Assembly (NCBI RefSeq): GCF_043195105.1
Contig: NZ_JBAFWO010000006.1
Strand: one strand, 5' to 3'
From: NCEH01 sp002257205
GTDB lineage: Bacteria > Pseudomonadota > Alphaproteobacteria > Rhizobiales > Xanthobacteraceae
Length of the DNA: 64,000 nucleotides
The position numbers and the translations under genes were made by a program. The notes beneath the pieces are model-generated. The model ran no database searches, was not told the DNA's origin, and saw only the letters and a program-made list of their open reading frames with translations. Below, piece after piece: positions 42,011 through 50,562 of the stretch; position 1 is the first letter of the stretch; each line of letters opens with the position of its first letter.

Positions 42011-42679
42011 ATGTATGTGGTTGTCGATCCCCGCGCATCTGTCGCTGAGAGCTATGTTTCCGGTTTTTCTCGTGAAGGATTTTCCTCTCTCGGCTTTGGG
42101 CACGGCGAATTCAAGGAATGGCTGCAGTCCGCCTCCGATCAAGACTTGGGCGCGGTTCAGGGTTTCTTGCTCGGCGACTTCGAGTCCCGCAATTCCTATC
42201 CGGAAATGATCCGCACACACTCCCGTGCCCCGGTGATCGCGCTGGAAGACATCAAGTCGCTGTCCCAGACGCTCGAGCTCTATACCGCTGGCATCGATGA
42301 TGTGGTGCGCAAGCCGGTTCATGTCCGGGAGATCGTCGCCCGGTCGGACGCCGTGTGGCGCCGCATGAACACCAATAACGGCCCCGCCACCACCGGCCGG
42401 CTCAGCGTGTATTTCGACGGCCGTGATCCGGCGGTGGACGGCGTGCCGCTGTCCTTGCCCCGCCGCGAGCGCCACATCCTCGAATATCTCGTGAAGAACA
42501 GCAAACGCCGCGTCACCAAGACCCAGATCTTCAATACCATCTACGGTATCTTCAACGAAGACGTGGATGAGAGCGTGATCGAGGGCCACATGAGCAAGCT
42601 GCGCAAGAAACTGCGCATGCGCCTCGGCCACGACGTGATCGATGCCAAGCGCTACATCGGTTATCAATTCGTCGGTTGA
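42011..42679 (+). CDS. ftcR: FtcR/Rem-type master regulator of flagellar genes
   Basis: A 222-residue OmpR-like protein. The N-terminal pseudo-receiver (MYVVVDPRASVAESYVSGF, then ELYTAGIDDVVRKPVHVREI) lacks the Asp expected at the phosphorylation site (that strand reads GFLLGDFESRN), while the Lys-Pro of the last loop is kept. The C-terminal winged helix (LSLPRRERHILEYLV, VTKTQIFNTIYG, HMSKLRKKLRMRL) is orthodox. It matches the FtcR (Brucella) and Rem (Sinorhizobium) regulators that activate flagellar operons by a mechanism not requiring classical phosphorylation. Its place inside the flagellar cluster supports the call. Confidence 0.93.
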   Translation: MYVVVDPRASVAESYVSGFSREGFSSLGFGHGEFKEWLQSASDQDLGAVQGFLLGDFESRNSYPEMIRTHSRAPVIALEDIKSLSQTLELYTAGIDDVVRKPVHVREIVARSDAVWRRMNTNNGPATTGRLSVYFDGRDPAVDGVPLSLPRRERHILEYLVKNSKRRVTKTQIFNTIYGIFNEDVDESVIEGHMSKLRKKLRMRLGHDVIDAKRYIGYQFVG

Positions 42680-42702
42680 TCTCCTAGGATCCGACGGCAC
42701 TG

Positions 42703-42740
42703 GCCGTCTCGTCGCCCCCGACGAGGCGGCTTTTCTTTTT
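42703..42740 (+). terminator. Rho-independent terminator after ftcR
   Basis: GCC..CTCGTCG pairs with CGACGAG..GGC (10 pairs with a two-base internal mismatch) around a four-C loop, followed by TTTTCTTTTTT. Confidence 0.85.
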
Positions 42741-42877
42741 TCGATCAGCTTCTTATCTCACCCCCGCCGGGTTGGACCCGCAAGCTTCGGTCCAGCTTCC
42801 GCGTTTAATACCGGGACGATCCTGGCCTCCACATGCGACGGCGGAAACCGCCTGGACTTGCCTTCCCGGAGAGACAC

Positions 42878-44554
42878 ATGCGCCTCACGCTCAAAACTTC
42901 GCTTATCGGAACCGTGCTGATTCTCCTGGTCTGCCTTTTGGGGCAGGCGGTCATTGGCACGCTCATGCTCAACCGACTGAACGTCGCAACGCATGATATT
43001 TCCAACAATTGGCTGCCCAGCGTGCGGGTGCTCGGCGAGATCAAATTTCACCTGGCGCGCGTCCGCGCCGCGCAGATCCGAAGGTCGGTCTTGACGAATG
43101 CCGACGAGATCAAATCAACCGACCAGTCCATCGCTGAGTCGAAGGGCGACGTAAAAGAATCCGTCAAACTCTATAAGACACTGGTCTCTACGCCGGAAGA
43201 AGCGGAGGTCTGGCGCACGGTCGAACAGAAGCTCGCCGAATACGATCTTGTGATCAGTCGCGCTTTCGCCGCTCAGGCAACTGGGGATCTCGACACCACC
43301 GTCGCTCTATTGAACGAGTCCGCGGAGGCCTTCAATAAGATGCTTGAGCCGCTCGACCGTGACGTTCAGCTGAACAACGAAAGCTCCGCCGTTGCGGCCG
43401 GCGTCGCAGAAGAGGCGTTCACGGATGGCCGCTTGTCGATGATCCTCGCCAGCAGCGCCGCGACGGCCATCGCCATCGGTGCCATTTGCTTTATCTTCTT
43501 CGGGGTCACACGGCCGCTCACCAACATCACCGACGCCATGAAGCGCATTTCCGGCGGCGCGCTTGAGACCGAGATCGCCGGGCTCGCCAAGTCCAACGAG
43601 ATCGGTGAAATGGCCCGCGCGCTCAGCGTGTTCCGCGACAATCTCGCCGAGAACGAGCGGCTGCGCCTCGAGCAGATCCGCAAGGATGAGGAGATGACCG
43701 CGAAGATCATTTCCGAGCGCAATTCCATCGCCAATGCGTTCCAGCAGACCATGGGCAGTCTTGCCGAGCGCTTCGCCTCCTCCTCCAACGAAGTGGCCGA
43801 TGCGGCGCGGGGGCTCTCCGCCAGCGCCGAGGAAACCTCGCGCCAGGCCCATGCGGTGTCCAGCGCCGCGGAAGGTGCATCCAGCAACGTGCAGACCGTC
43901 GCCGCGTCCGCCGAGGAGCTTTCCGCCTCGATCCGCGAAGTGAGCGAGCAGGTGGCGAATTCCGCCAAGATCGCCCATTCCGCCGCCGACGAAGCGGGGC
44001 GCACCAGCGACAATATCCGCGCCCTCTCAGCAGCTGCCAATTCCATCGGCGGCGTGCTGAACCTGATTAAGGACATTGCCGAGCAGACCAATCTGCTGGC
44101 CCTCAACGCCACCATCGAGGCGGCACGGGCAGGCGATGCGGGACGCGGCTTCGCGGTGGTTGCCGCAGAAGTGAAGGAACTGGCGGCACAGACCGCCAAG
44201 GCCACCGACGAGATTGCCGCCAAGATCGGCGAGATCCAGGAGGCGACCGGCGCCACCGTGACGTCCATCAGCTCCATCGTCACCACCATCAACTCGATCC
44301 GGGACGTGACGGGCGCCATTTCCAGCGCCATCGAAGAGCAGCGTGTCGCCACCAGCGAAATCGCCGGCAATACCCATCGCGCCGCCGAAGGCGCGAGCCA
44401 GGTGACGGTCAACATGACCGAGGTCGGCAAGGCCGCCGGTTCCACCGGCTCCGCCGCGACCCAGCTCATGAGCCTGTCCTCGGCCCTGTCCGAGCAATCG
44501 CATTCTATGGAGACCGAGGTGACCCGCTTCGTCAGCTCCCTGCGCGCCGCCTGA
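42878..44554 (+). CDS. Methyl-accepting chemotaxis protein
   Basis: A 558-residue chemoreceptor. TM1 lies at about residues 7-29, a four-helix-bundle periplasmic domain of about 155 residues follows, and TM2 at about 190-211 is followed by HAMP (TRPLTNITDAMKRISGG). The cytoplasmic signalling hairpin has its tip in IKDIAEQTNLLALNATIEAARAG (conserved core quoted in part) and FAVVAAEVKELAAQT. No C-terminal CheR-binding pentapeptide is present (the end reads SSLRAA). It signals to a CheA encoded outside the window. Ligand unknown. ATG 42878 is preferred over an upstream ATG because TM1 follows at once and GGAGAGA precedes it. Confidence 0.95.
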   Translation: MRLTLKTSLIGTVLILLVCLLGQAVIGTLMLNRLNVATHDISNNWLPSVRVLGEIKFHLARVRAAQIRRSVLTNADEIKSTDQSIAESKGDVKESVKLYKTLVSTPEEAEVWRTVEQKLAEYDLVISRAFAAQATGDLDTTVALLNESAEAFNKMLEPLDRDVQLNNESSAVAAGVAEEAFTDGRLSMILASSAATAIAIGAICFIFFGVTRPLTNITDAMKRISGGALETEIAGLAKSNEIGEMARALSVFRDNLAENERLRLEQIRKDEEMTAKIISERNSIANAFQQTMGSLAERFASSSNEVADAARGLSASAEETSRQAHAVSSAAEGASSNVQTVAASAEELSASIREVSEQVANSAKIAHSAADEAGRTSDNIRALSAAANSIGGVLNLIKDIAEQTNLLALNATIEAARAGDAGRGFAVVAAEVKELAAQTAKATDEIAAKIGEIQEATGATVTSISSIVTTINSIRDVTGAISSAIEEQRVATSEIAGNTHRAAEGASQVTVNMTEVGKAAGSTGSAATQLMSLSSALSEQSHSMETEVTRFVSSLRAA

Positions 44555-44574
44555 ACGCGACGCATCCAAGAAGC

Positions 44575-44602
44575 AAGGCGGCGCCCTGTGGCGCCGCCTT
44601 CA
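44575..44602 (+). terminator. Stem-loop terminator after the chemoreceptor gene
   Basis: A perfect 11-bp stem AAGGCGGCGCC / GGCGCCGCCTT with a CTGT loop, 20 bp after the stop. Only two T residues follow, so it may be a Rho-assisted or mRNA-stabilising hairpin. Confidence 0.7.
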
Positions 44603-45382
44603 ACGCGTTTAAATCCCCTCGCAAGCCGCCGCGTCCCTCCGTTCCTCCGCACCGGGCGCTGGTGAAACCCGACACGATCAGCCGTCCCGGTCCGGCAGCG
44701 GCCCCATGATGGGCGCGGGATGCCGCGGAACGTCTCCCATCTGCGCCATCGCGCCGGGAAGCGTCCGGTGCCCCATCCTCATCGATGGTTTCGCCCGCCG
44801 GCGCGATGCATGCCGACATTGCGCTCTTGAGCGGCGGGATCGGCGGCGCGCCGGCTCCCGTGCGGCGGCTATCGCTGTGTTCGATCCCACCCCGCCGCGA
44901 TTCGGCCCGATGCGCCACCACCCTTTGCCCGCGTGGACAGGGCGGGCGCCGGTCGCAATGTGCGGGGTCGAAGCCTCAGTCGGGCCGCCACCGAGCCCGA
45001 CGGGTCCTTCCCGGCGGATCCAAACGGGCGCCGGCCGCCCTCTCTCGCCGTTCGCCGATGTCTTCAAGGCCGAGGAATGCAAGGCCGAGGATCGGCCGCA
45101 TCCTCGGCCGTCCGGCGGGAGGCAGACAAGCGGAACGTCCCCGCGCGCCAGCCGGAGGCTGGCCTGTCCAGGCCTGGTGAATGCAGAGCCTCGCGTGGTC
45201 CGGCGGGGCGCATGTCTTCAGCATGGATGTGCCCACTTCGGGGAAGGGCCGCGTCTGGTGCGCGCGCCCTGCCGGCTCGCGGTGTCGCCTGAACACCAGG
45301 ACCATCGTCCGCCCGGTCTGCGCAAGGCTCGTTCTCACGCAGGCAATGGCAGCGGGTGCCTTTCAAACCCAGCGCACCGTGC
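44603..45382. other. 780-bp gap with no supported gene
   Basis: Long frames are open here on both strands (for example 44706-45566 forward), but they are Arg/Pro/Ser/Cys-rich, have no motif and overlap the fliP 3' region, so I do not call them. A perfect 10-bp inverted repeat GGCCGAGGAT / ATCCTCGGCC (45083-45109, 7-base loop) is present without a T-run. The stretch may be a degraded gene or a region for a non-coding RNA; the sequence alone does not decide. Confidence 0.5.
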
Positions 45383-45415
45383 AAAAATAAACCCCGCCGA
45401 AACGCGGCGGGGCTT
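45383..45415 (-). terminator. Terminator of the leftward flagellar operon
   Basis: On the minus strand an 8-bp stem CCCCGCCG / CGGCGGGG with a 5-base loop is followed by a TTTATTTTT tract, about 95 bp after the fliP stop. It closes the motA-to-fliP transcription unit. Confidence 0.85.
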
Positions 45416-45507
45416 GTCAGTGGCGAGGGCGGGCCCAATGGGTGCCATCCATGAATGCTGTCCGGAAAGGGGCAGGTCAGCCTCATCAGGGGCAGTCGGG
45501 CGCACGG

Positions 45508-46359
45508 TCAGTAGAACGAGCGCACCAGCCCGCTCACCAGGATGTTCCAACCGTCGATCAGGATGAAGAACAGGATCTTGAAGGGCAGAGAGATCACCGA
45601 GGGCGGCATCATCATCATGCCCATGGACATCACCAGCGTTGCCACGATCATGTCGATGATTAGGAATGGCAGCACGATCAGGAAGCCGATCTCGAAGCCG
45701 CGCCGCAGCTCGGAAATCATGAAGGCCGGGATCAGGATGCGCATGTCGATCTTCTCTTCCGGCGCGTTCGCCGCCTTCGGCGGGACCGGCAGCGGGGCGG
45801 CGAGCTTGCGGTCGGGCTTCTCGGCATTCGCCTGGGCGATGTCCGCGAACAATTGCAGATCCTTGCCGCGCACCTGGGAGAGCATGAAATCGCGGAATGG
45901 GTCGGCGATCCGCGCGATCGCTTCTTCTTCGGTGATCTTCTGTTCCGTTAGCGGGCGCACGCCCTCCTGCCAGGCGCGATCGAAGGTCGGGCCCATGATG
46001 TAGAAGGTCATGAACAGCGACAGGCTGATCAGCACGAGGTTCGCCGGCGTCGATTGCAGGCCGAGGCCGGACCGCAGGAACGACAGGGCGATGGCGAGGC
46101 GCGTGAAGCTCGTCATCATGATGAGCAGGCCCGGCGCCACCGAAAGAACCGTCAGCAGCGCCACCATCTGAATGATGCGCCCGCTGGTGCTGCCGCCACC
46201 GCTGTCGGGCAGCAATTGGTCGAGATTGAGGGTCTGGGCCGTGGCCGGGCCGGCGGCGAGCACCAGGGCGCCGGCGAGCAGCAGCGCGCAAGCGGGCAGA
46301 ACCCTCGCGGGCGGAACCCTCGCGGGCAGGGCCCGCGCGGTCAGGGACGGCCGGTTCAC
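45508..46359 (-). CDS. fliP: Flagellar export gate protein FliP
   Basis: A 283-residue protein with an N-terminal cleavable-type hydrophobic signal (LPACALLLAGALVLAAGPATA), expected for FliP. It has four TM segments, the first in VALLTVLSVAPGLLIMMTSFTR and the last pair in LIVLPFLIIDMIVATLVMSMGMM and ILFFILIDGWNILVSGL (quoted in part), and the periplasmic loop with KITEEEAIARIADPFRDFM. FliP pentamers form the core of the type III export gate with FliQ and FliR, which are not in this window. It is the last gene of the leftward operon and overlaps fliL by 4 bases. Confidence 0.97.
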   Translation of the reverse strand: MNRPSLTARALPARVPPARVLPACALLLAGALVLAAGPATAQTLNLDQLLPDSGGGSTSGRIIQMVALLTVLSVAPGLLIMMTSFTRLAIALSFLRSGLGLQSTPANLVLISLSLFMTFYIMGPTFDRAWQEGVRPLTEQKITEEEAIARIADPFRDFMLSQVRGKDLQLFADIAQANAEKPDRKLAAPLPVPPKAANAPEEKIDMRILIPAFMISELRRGFEIGFLIVLPFLIIDMIVATLVMSMGMMMMPPSVISLPFKILFFILIDGWNILVSGLVRSFY

Positions 46360-46868
46360 TGCACCACCAGGGTTTCGAGCAGCAGTTCGCTGACCTTGCC
46401 TTCGGAGCGGATGCCGGCGCGCTCGTTGAGATCCTCCCGCAGGTGCTGAAGCGCGCTCGGCCCCTCCAATTGGCTGAGCGAGAGCGTGCGCATATAGGCC
46501 ATGATGTCTTCGCGGATCTCGCTCGCGGTGACCTGCGGGTTCGCCAGGGCGCCGGTCTTGAAGATGATCGTGGATTCGAGGCGCGCGAAGGTTCCCGAGG
46601 GTGCGGCGAGATTCACCACCACCGGCTTCAGGGCCTGGGAGGAGAGATTGCCGGTATAGGCGAGGGGTTCCGGTTTCTTTTCCGGCTCGACGGGCGGCTT
46701 GGCGGCGACCACCTTCTCCACCGTGTCGGCCAGCTGGTAGCCGAGCCCGCCGCCCATCACCACGCCGAGCACGGTGAGAATGAGCAGCGCGAGAATCATG
46801 CCGCTGCCTTTCTTGGCGGGGGCGGTGGCGGGGTCCGGGGCGGCTTTCTTGGCGGGCGCGGCGGCCAT
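46356..46868 (-). CDS. fliL: Flagellar basal body-associated protein FliL
   Basis: A 170-residue single-pass inner-membrane protein: a Lys/Ala/Pro-rich cytoplasmic N-terminus, TM at about residues 24-42 (MILALLILTVLGVVMGGGLG), and a periplasmic domain (VVNLAAPSGTFARLESTIIF, ending LREDLNERAGIRSEG). FliL surrounds the stator and supports torque. It overlaps fliP by ATGA, but is separated from the upstream flgH by 131 bp containing two strong hairpins. Confidence 0.94.
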   Translation of the reverse strand: MAAAPAKKAAPDPATAPAKKGSGMILALLILTVLGVVMGGGLGYQLADTVEKVVAAKPPVEPEKKPEPLAYTGNLSSQALKPVVVNLAAPSGTFARLESTIIFKTGALANPQVTASEIREDIMAYMRTLSLSQLEGPSALQHLREDLNERAGIRSEGKVSELLLETLVVQ

Positions 46869-46890
46869 TTTTCTGTCTTCTCCACTTAGG

Positions 46891-46990
46891 GCCTGAACCG
46901 ATCAGGTTGAAACAACCTGATCGGTGAATCAGGCACTAAACAATTGTTAGAGAACGCCTTATCCGATCAGCTTGCGACGCAAGCCGATCG
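46891..46990. repeat. Pair of strong palindromes between flgH and fliL
   Basis: The first is a perfect 13-bp stem (ACCGATCAGGTTG / CAACCTGATCGGT, 46897-46925, AAA loop). It is extended by GCCTGA (46891-46896) pairing with TCAGGC (46929-46934) across a 3-base bulge. The second pairs CGATCAGCTTGCG (46964-46976) with CGCAAGCCGATCG (46978-46990) with one mismatch and a 1-base gap. Both contain CGATCAG, suggesting related dispersed palindromic elements. In the leftward transcript they would fold between flgH and fliL and could attenuate read-through or stabilise mRNA ends. Confidence 0.85.
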
Positions 46991-46999
46991 CCGCGCGCT

Positions 47000-47746
47000 C
47001 TAGAAGGGAACGACCATGTCATAGATGCGCTGGCCCCAGGCGGGCTGCTGCACATCGGTTTGGCGACCGCGTCCGGCGTAGGAAATGCGCGCCTCGGCGA
47101 TCTTGTCGTAGGGGATGATATTGGTCGCGGAGACGTCGAGCGGGTTGACGATGCCGCCGATGTTCAGAACCCGCACTTCGTAATTCACCAGGATTTCCTG
47201 CGAGCCGCTGATGATGAGATTGCCGTCGGGCATCACCTCGGTGACCACCACGGCGATGGAAAGCCGCAGCTTCTCCGACCGGTCGATGGTGCCCTTGCCG
47301 GTGGTGCTGGTGGAGGAATTGGTATCGAGATTGCCGGAGCCGGCAGCGGCATTGGCGCCCTTGCCGAAGCCGGAGAGATTCAGCGCGGCCTCGGCGCCAA
47401 GCCGGGTCTTGGAATCGCGGGAGCGGTCGGTCGCATTGTCGAACTGCGCCTTGTCGTCGATGGCGATGGCCACGCGAATCACGTCGCCCACTTTGGAGGC
47501 CCGCAGGTCGCGATACATGCTCTGCCCGTTGGCCTGATCCCAGGTCGACCTGAAGCTGCGCTGGGCCGGCTGGCGGAACGCCATGGGCACCGGCTGGCGC
47601 GTGGTGTCGAGCCCGGTTCCCACCGGGGTCAGGGCCGGTCCGAAAGCGAGGCTGTCATAGGTCGTCTGGCAGCCCGCCAGCGCGATCGCGAGGCCAAGGG
47701 CGGAAACCACGCGGGCGACGCGCGGCCGATTCGGCATCAGGTTCAT
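47000..47746 (-). CDS. flgH: Flagellar L-ring lipoprotein FlgH
   Basis: A 248-residue protein with a lipoprotein signal (ALGLAIALAGCQTT, lipobox LAGC). Conserved FlgH motifs are ADKVGDVI-like SKVGDVIRVAIAIDDKA, VVVTEVMPDGNLIISGSQEI and VNYEVRVLNIGGIVNP near the C-terminus. It forms the outer-membrane bushing of the rod. Its start overlaps the motE stop by one base (TGATG). Start ATG 47746; the second ATG nine bases later is less well placed. Confidence 0.96.
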   Translation of the reverse strand: MNLMPNRPRVARVVSALGLAIALAGCQTTYDSLAFGPALTPVGTGLDTTRQPVPMAFRQPAQRSFRSTWDQANGQSMYRDLRASKVGDVIRVAIAIDDKAQFDNATDRSRDSKTRLGAEAALNLSGFGKGANAAAGSGNLDTNSSTSTTGKGTIDRSEKLRLSIAVVVTEVMPDGNLIISGSQEILVNYEVRVLNIGGIVNPLDVSATNIIPYDKIAEARISYAGRGRQTDVQQPAWGQRIYDMVVPF

Positions 47747-48471
47747 CAGCTGGCCCGCCCGTCGACCGTGCGGCGGCCGAGGCCGACCATGATGGAGGTG
47801 AGGCGCGCCGCCCGGGGCGGGTCCATCTCGTTGAGGATGGCGCTCGCCACGCGCGGGGTGAGCTTCGCGAGCACGGCGGCGGCGGCTTCCTCGCCCATGG
47901 CGGAGATCTGCGCCGAGGCGGCGTCCGGGCGCATCTGGGAGATGACGGAAATGAGGGAATCGTCGGCCTTTTTCAGGAACACCTCGCGCCGTTGCAGCCA
48001 GTCCTGATATTCCGCGCGCTTGGCTTCCAGCGCGGCGATGCGGGCCTCGATGTCCTTCTCCATGGTCGCCAGTGCCTCCTTCTGCCGCGCGAAGCGGGCG
48101 TCGGATGCGGCGTTCACGATGGAACGGCAATATTGGATCGCATTGTCCTCGCGGCTGGCATCGGCGGCCGCGACTTCCATCGGCCTGGCCGCGGGCGCGC
48201 TCTGGGCCTGGGCCTCGCGTCCGAGGCCGACCAGCGCGGCACACAGCACCAGCAGCAGGGGCAGGGCGCGCGCACGCATCGGCCCGGTCTTCTGGGCTGC
48301 ATCGCGCCGCATCAGGATCGCGCCGTCGAGCAGTTCGACCAGATAGCGCTTGTCTTCCCGCAGGCGCTTCATCTGCGCTTGAACCAGCAGCGAGATGCAG
48401 GCGGCCCCGGTGACGAGGCCGGTCATGAAAATCACCAGAGGTGGAAGCAGAGCGGACATGGTTGCGGTCAT
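47746..48471 (-). CDS. motE: MotE family protein, with an extra N-terminal membrane segment
   Basis: A 241-residue frame in two parts. Residues 1-64 form a small membrane-anchored helix (LLPPLVIFMTGLVTGAACISLLV). From an internal ATG (48279) a signal peptide begins (LPLLLVLCAALVGLG) and leads into the MotE body: a long coiled coil (RQKEALATMEKDIEARIAALEAK, in part) and an MgtE-N-like domain (AVLAKLTPRVASAILNEMDPPRAARL). Rhizobial MotE, a periplasmic chaperone for MotC, normally comprises only the second part. Either the gene starts at 48279 and the first part is a separate small ORF read in the same frame, or this is a fusion. Confidence 0.8.
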   Translation of the reverse strand: MTATMSALLPPLVIFMTGLVTGAACISLLVQAQMKRLREDKRYLVELLDGAILMRRDAAQKTGPMRARALPLLLVLCAALVGLGREAQAQSAPAARPMEVAAADASREDNAIQYCRSIVNAASDARFARQKEALATMEKDIEARIAALEAKRAEYQDWLQRREVFLKKADDSLISVISQMRPDAASAQISAMGEEAAAAVLAKLTPRVASAILNEMDPPRAARLTSIMVGLGRRTVDGRAS

Positions 48472-48486
48472 CGAGCATCCTCCCGT

Positions 48487-48660
48487 TCAATCGGGCGCGG
48501 GCTCTGCGGCGGCGGGCGGCCGTTGCCGTCTCCGGCAGCAGAGGGCGCGGGGTTTCAGGATCAAAGCCGGATGTCGCCGAGACAGCTTTTTCGTGCTGTC
48601 GTGCAGGTCCCGCAGAATGGTGTTCCATTCTTGCGCGCGGGTGGCTTTGCGCCGCCTCAC
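48487..48660 (-). CDS. Possible small basic protein between flgI and motE
   Basis: A GTG at 48660 with GAGAGG eight bases upstream opens a 57-codon frame (MRRRKATRAQEWNTILRDLH at the start, PAAAEPAPD at the end). The N-terminal half could form an amphipathic basic helix; the rest is Arg/Pro/Cys-rich. It fills most of the gap between flgI and motE and ends 15 bp before the next start, which would suit an operon member. No family recognised, and it could be chance in GC-rich DNA. Confidence 0.35.
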   Translation of the reverse strand: MRRRKATRAQEWNTILRDLHDSTKKLSRRHPALILKPRALCCRRRQRPPAAAEPAPD

Positions 48661-48737
48661 GTCCCGCCTCTCTCCATGATTCCGTTCTAGGAGGAGTGGC
48701 TTGCGCGACGCTGACTGCCGCGCGGGGCAAGCGGCCT

Positions 48738-49886
48738 TTACTGGAAGACCAGCTCGGCCTGGAGCGCGCCCGCGGTCTTCACCGCCTGGAGGATCGAGAT
48801 GATGTCGTTCGGCTTCAGGCCGAAGCGGTTGAGCCCGTTCACCAGGGTTTGCAGATTGGTGCCGGAGACGATGCCGATCGGGCCGCCGGTCTCCTGTGCT
48901 TCGATGTCGGTGCGCGGCACCACCACCGTCTCGCCATAGGAGAAGGGCGCGGGCTGCGACACCACCGGGGTCTCCTGCACCTGCACCGTGAGATTGCCCT
49001 GGGTGACGGCGAAGGTTGAGACCTGTACGTTGCGCCCGATCACAACGGTGCCGGTGCGCTGGTCTACCACCACTTTGGCCGGCGTGTCGGGATTGACGGT
49101 GAGATCGCCCAGTTCGGCGATGAAGCGCGCGGGATTGGCCTGCGGTGGACGCTGCACCGCAACCGTGCGCAGGTCGCGCTCGCGGGCGAGCGGGCGGCCG
49201 TAGCGCTCGCGAGTATAGGCGTTGATCACGTCCGCCATCATGGCGGCGGTCTTGAAATCGGGATTGTTGAGATCGATGACAATCTCGGGCAGGTCGCGCA
49301 GCTGGCCGGAGAGCTGGCGTTCCACGAGAGCGCCATTGGCGATGCGGCCAGCGGTGGGCACGCCCTGGGTGAGGGTTTCCGCCTGGCCAGTTATGGCGAT
49401 GCCGGAAACCAGCTGGCCCTGCGCCACTGCATACACGAGATTGTCGGCGCCGCTGAGCGGGGTGGCGAGCAAGGTGCCGCCGCGCAGCGAGGTGGCATCG
49501 CCCAGCGAGGCGATGGTGACGTCGATCCGCGTGCCGATGGCGGCGAAGGCGGGGAGATTCGCTGTCACCGCCACGGCGGCGATGTTGCGGGCACGCAATT
49601 GCAGCCCCTGCACGTTGATGCCCATGCGGTCGAGCATGGATTGCAGGGCCTGTTCGGTGAACGGGGAATTGCGCAGCGTGTCGCCGGTGCCCTGGAGGCC
49701 GATGACCAGGCCGTAGCCGATCAATTGGTTGTCGCGCACGCCCTGGATGCTGGAGATGTCCTTGATCCGCGTGCCGGCGGCGGCGCAATCGGCGCCCGCC
49801 ATTCCACCCGCCAGCAGCAGCGCGAGGGCGGCGGCGACATGCAGGAGCCCGCGAAGCGGGGTGCGAAGAGGGGCGCGCGCCGTCAT
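48738..49886 (-). CDS. flgI: Flagellar P-ring protein FlgI
   Basis: A 382-residue periplasmic protein with a signal peptide (HVAAALALLLAGGMAGADC), RIKDISSIQGVRDNQLIGYGLV at the mature N-terminus (quoted in part by RIKDISSIQGVR), LLATPLSGADNLVYAVAQG, and the C-terminal SGTNLQTLVNGLNRFGLKP. FlgI forms the P ring around the distal rod, with FlgA as its chaperone. It overlaps flgA by ATGA. Confidence 0.97.
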   Translation of the reverse strand: MTARAPLRTPLRGLLHVAAALALLLAGGMAGADCAAAGTRIKDISSIQGVRDNQLIGYGLVIGLQGTGDTLRNSPFTEQALQSMLDRMGINVQGLQLRARNIAAVAVTANLPAFAAIGTRIDVTIASLGDATSLRGGTLLATPLSGADNLVYAVAQGQLVSGIAITGQAETLTQGVPTAGRIANGALVERQLSGQLRDLPEIVIDLNNPDFKTAAMMADVINAYTRERYGRPLARERDLRTVAVQRPPQANPARFIAELGDLTVNPDTPAKVVVDQRTGTVVIGRNVQVSTFAVTQGNLTVQVQETPVVSQPAPFSYGETVVVPRTDIEAQETGGPIGIVSGTNLQTLVNGLNRFGLKPNDIISILQAVKTAGALQAELVFQ

Positions 49887-50557
49887 TTCATGCTCACGCG
49901 CACGGAGCCGTCGGTCTGCACGACGCCGAGGATGGTCTGGCCGCTATCCATGTTCTTGAGGCGAACGACGGCGCCGGCGACGCCGGATTCCAGCGCGGTC
50001 GCATAGCCGGAAATGGAAAGGCCGCCTTCTTCCAGGCGCACCCGCGTCGCCGCGCCCTTGATGATGAGGGGAACCTCGGCAACGGAATTGAGCGGGATCG
50101 GCTGACCCGCCACCAGCAGGCGGCGCGCGGCCTTACCGATCAGCGAAGGCGCGCCGGCCATGGTGCCCCAGCGGGCGACGGTGGCGTGCGGCATCATGCG
50201 CTCGGTGAGCATGCCGGCGGTGATCACATCGCCGGGGAAGATCGTCACGGCGGGAACCGGCACGGGAATATCCTCGCTCGCCGCGACCACCGGGGCAGGC
50301 GCGGCCGGCGCTACGGCAGCGCCGGGGCTTGGCGCCGGGGGCGGCGGCTCGCGGCTGGCTTCCGCCTGCGCCGCCATGGCGGAGATGGTCTGCGCGCCGC
50401 CGGAGGTGGCCGGCATCATGCAGGACAGCGCGAGCAGGCCGAGCGCGACGCAGCGCGCCGAAACGCGGGGGAAGCGCCACGGCATGTGCGCACTTTCGGT
50501 GCGGGACGCGCGAAGCGGCGCCGGCGCTTGGCGATGTGCGGACATGGGGAGCCTCAT
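49883..50557 (-). CDS. flgA: P-ring assembly chaperone FlgA
   Basis: A 224-residue protein with a signal peptide after a basic leader (VALGLLALSCMMPATSGGAQ) and an Ala/Pro-rich spacer (residues about 70-100). The SAF-type FlgA domain then reads VTIFPGDVITAGMLTERM, IGKAARRLLVAGQPIPLN, ITV-like GGLSISGYATALESG, and ends GVVQTDGSVRVSMK. It escorts FlgI through the periplasm. Several ATG starts are possible (50557, 50545, 50485); the first lies 5 bp after the flgG stop. Shorter forms would give a more usual signal peptide. Confidence 0.93.
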   Translation of the reverse strand: MRLPMSAHRQAPAPLRASRTESAHMPWRFPRVSARCVALGLLALSCMMPATSGGAQTISAMAAQAEASREPPPPAPSPGAAVAPAAPAPVVAASEDIPVPVPAVTIFPGDVITAGMLTERMMPHATVARWGTMAGAPSLIGKAARRLLVAGQPIPLNSVAEVPLIIKGAATRVRLEEGGLSISGYATALESGVAGAVVRLKNMDSGQTILGVVQTDGSVRVSMK

Positions 50558-50562
50558 GACGA

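Noticed and set aside
44706..45566. 286-codon forward frame before fliP
   Set aside because: Composition is Arg/Pro/Ser/Cys-rich, it runs through the operon terminator and into the antisense of fliP, and it has no ribosome site.
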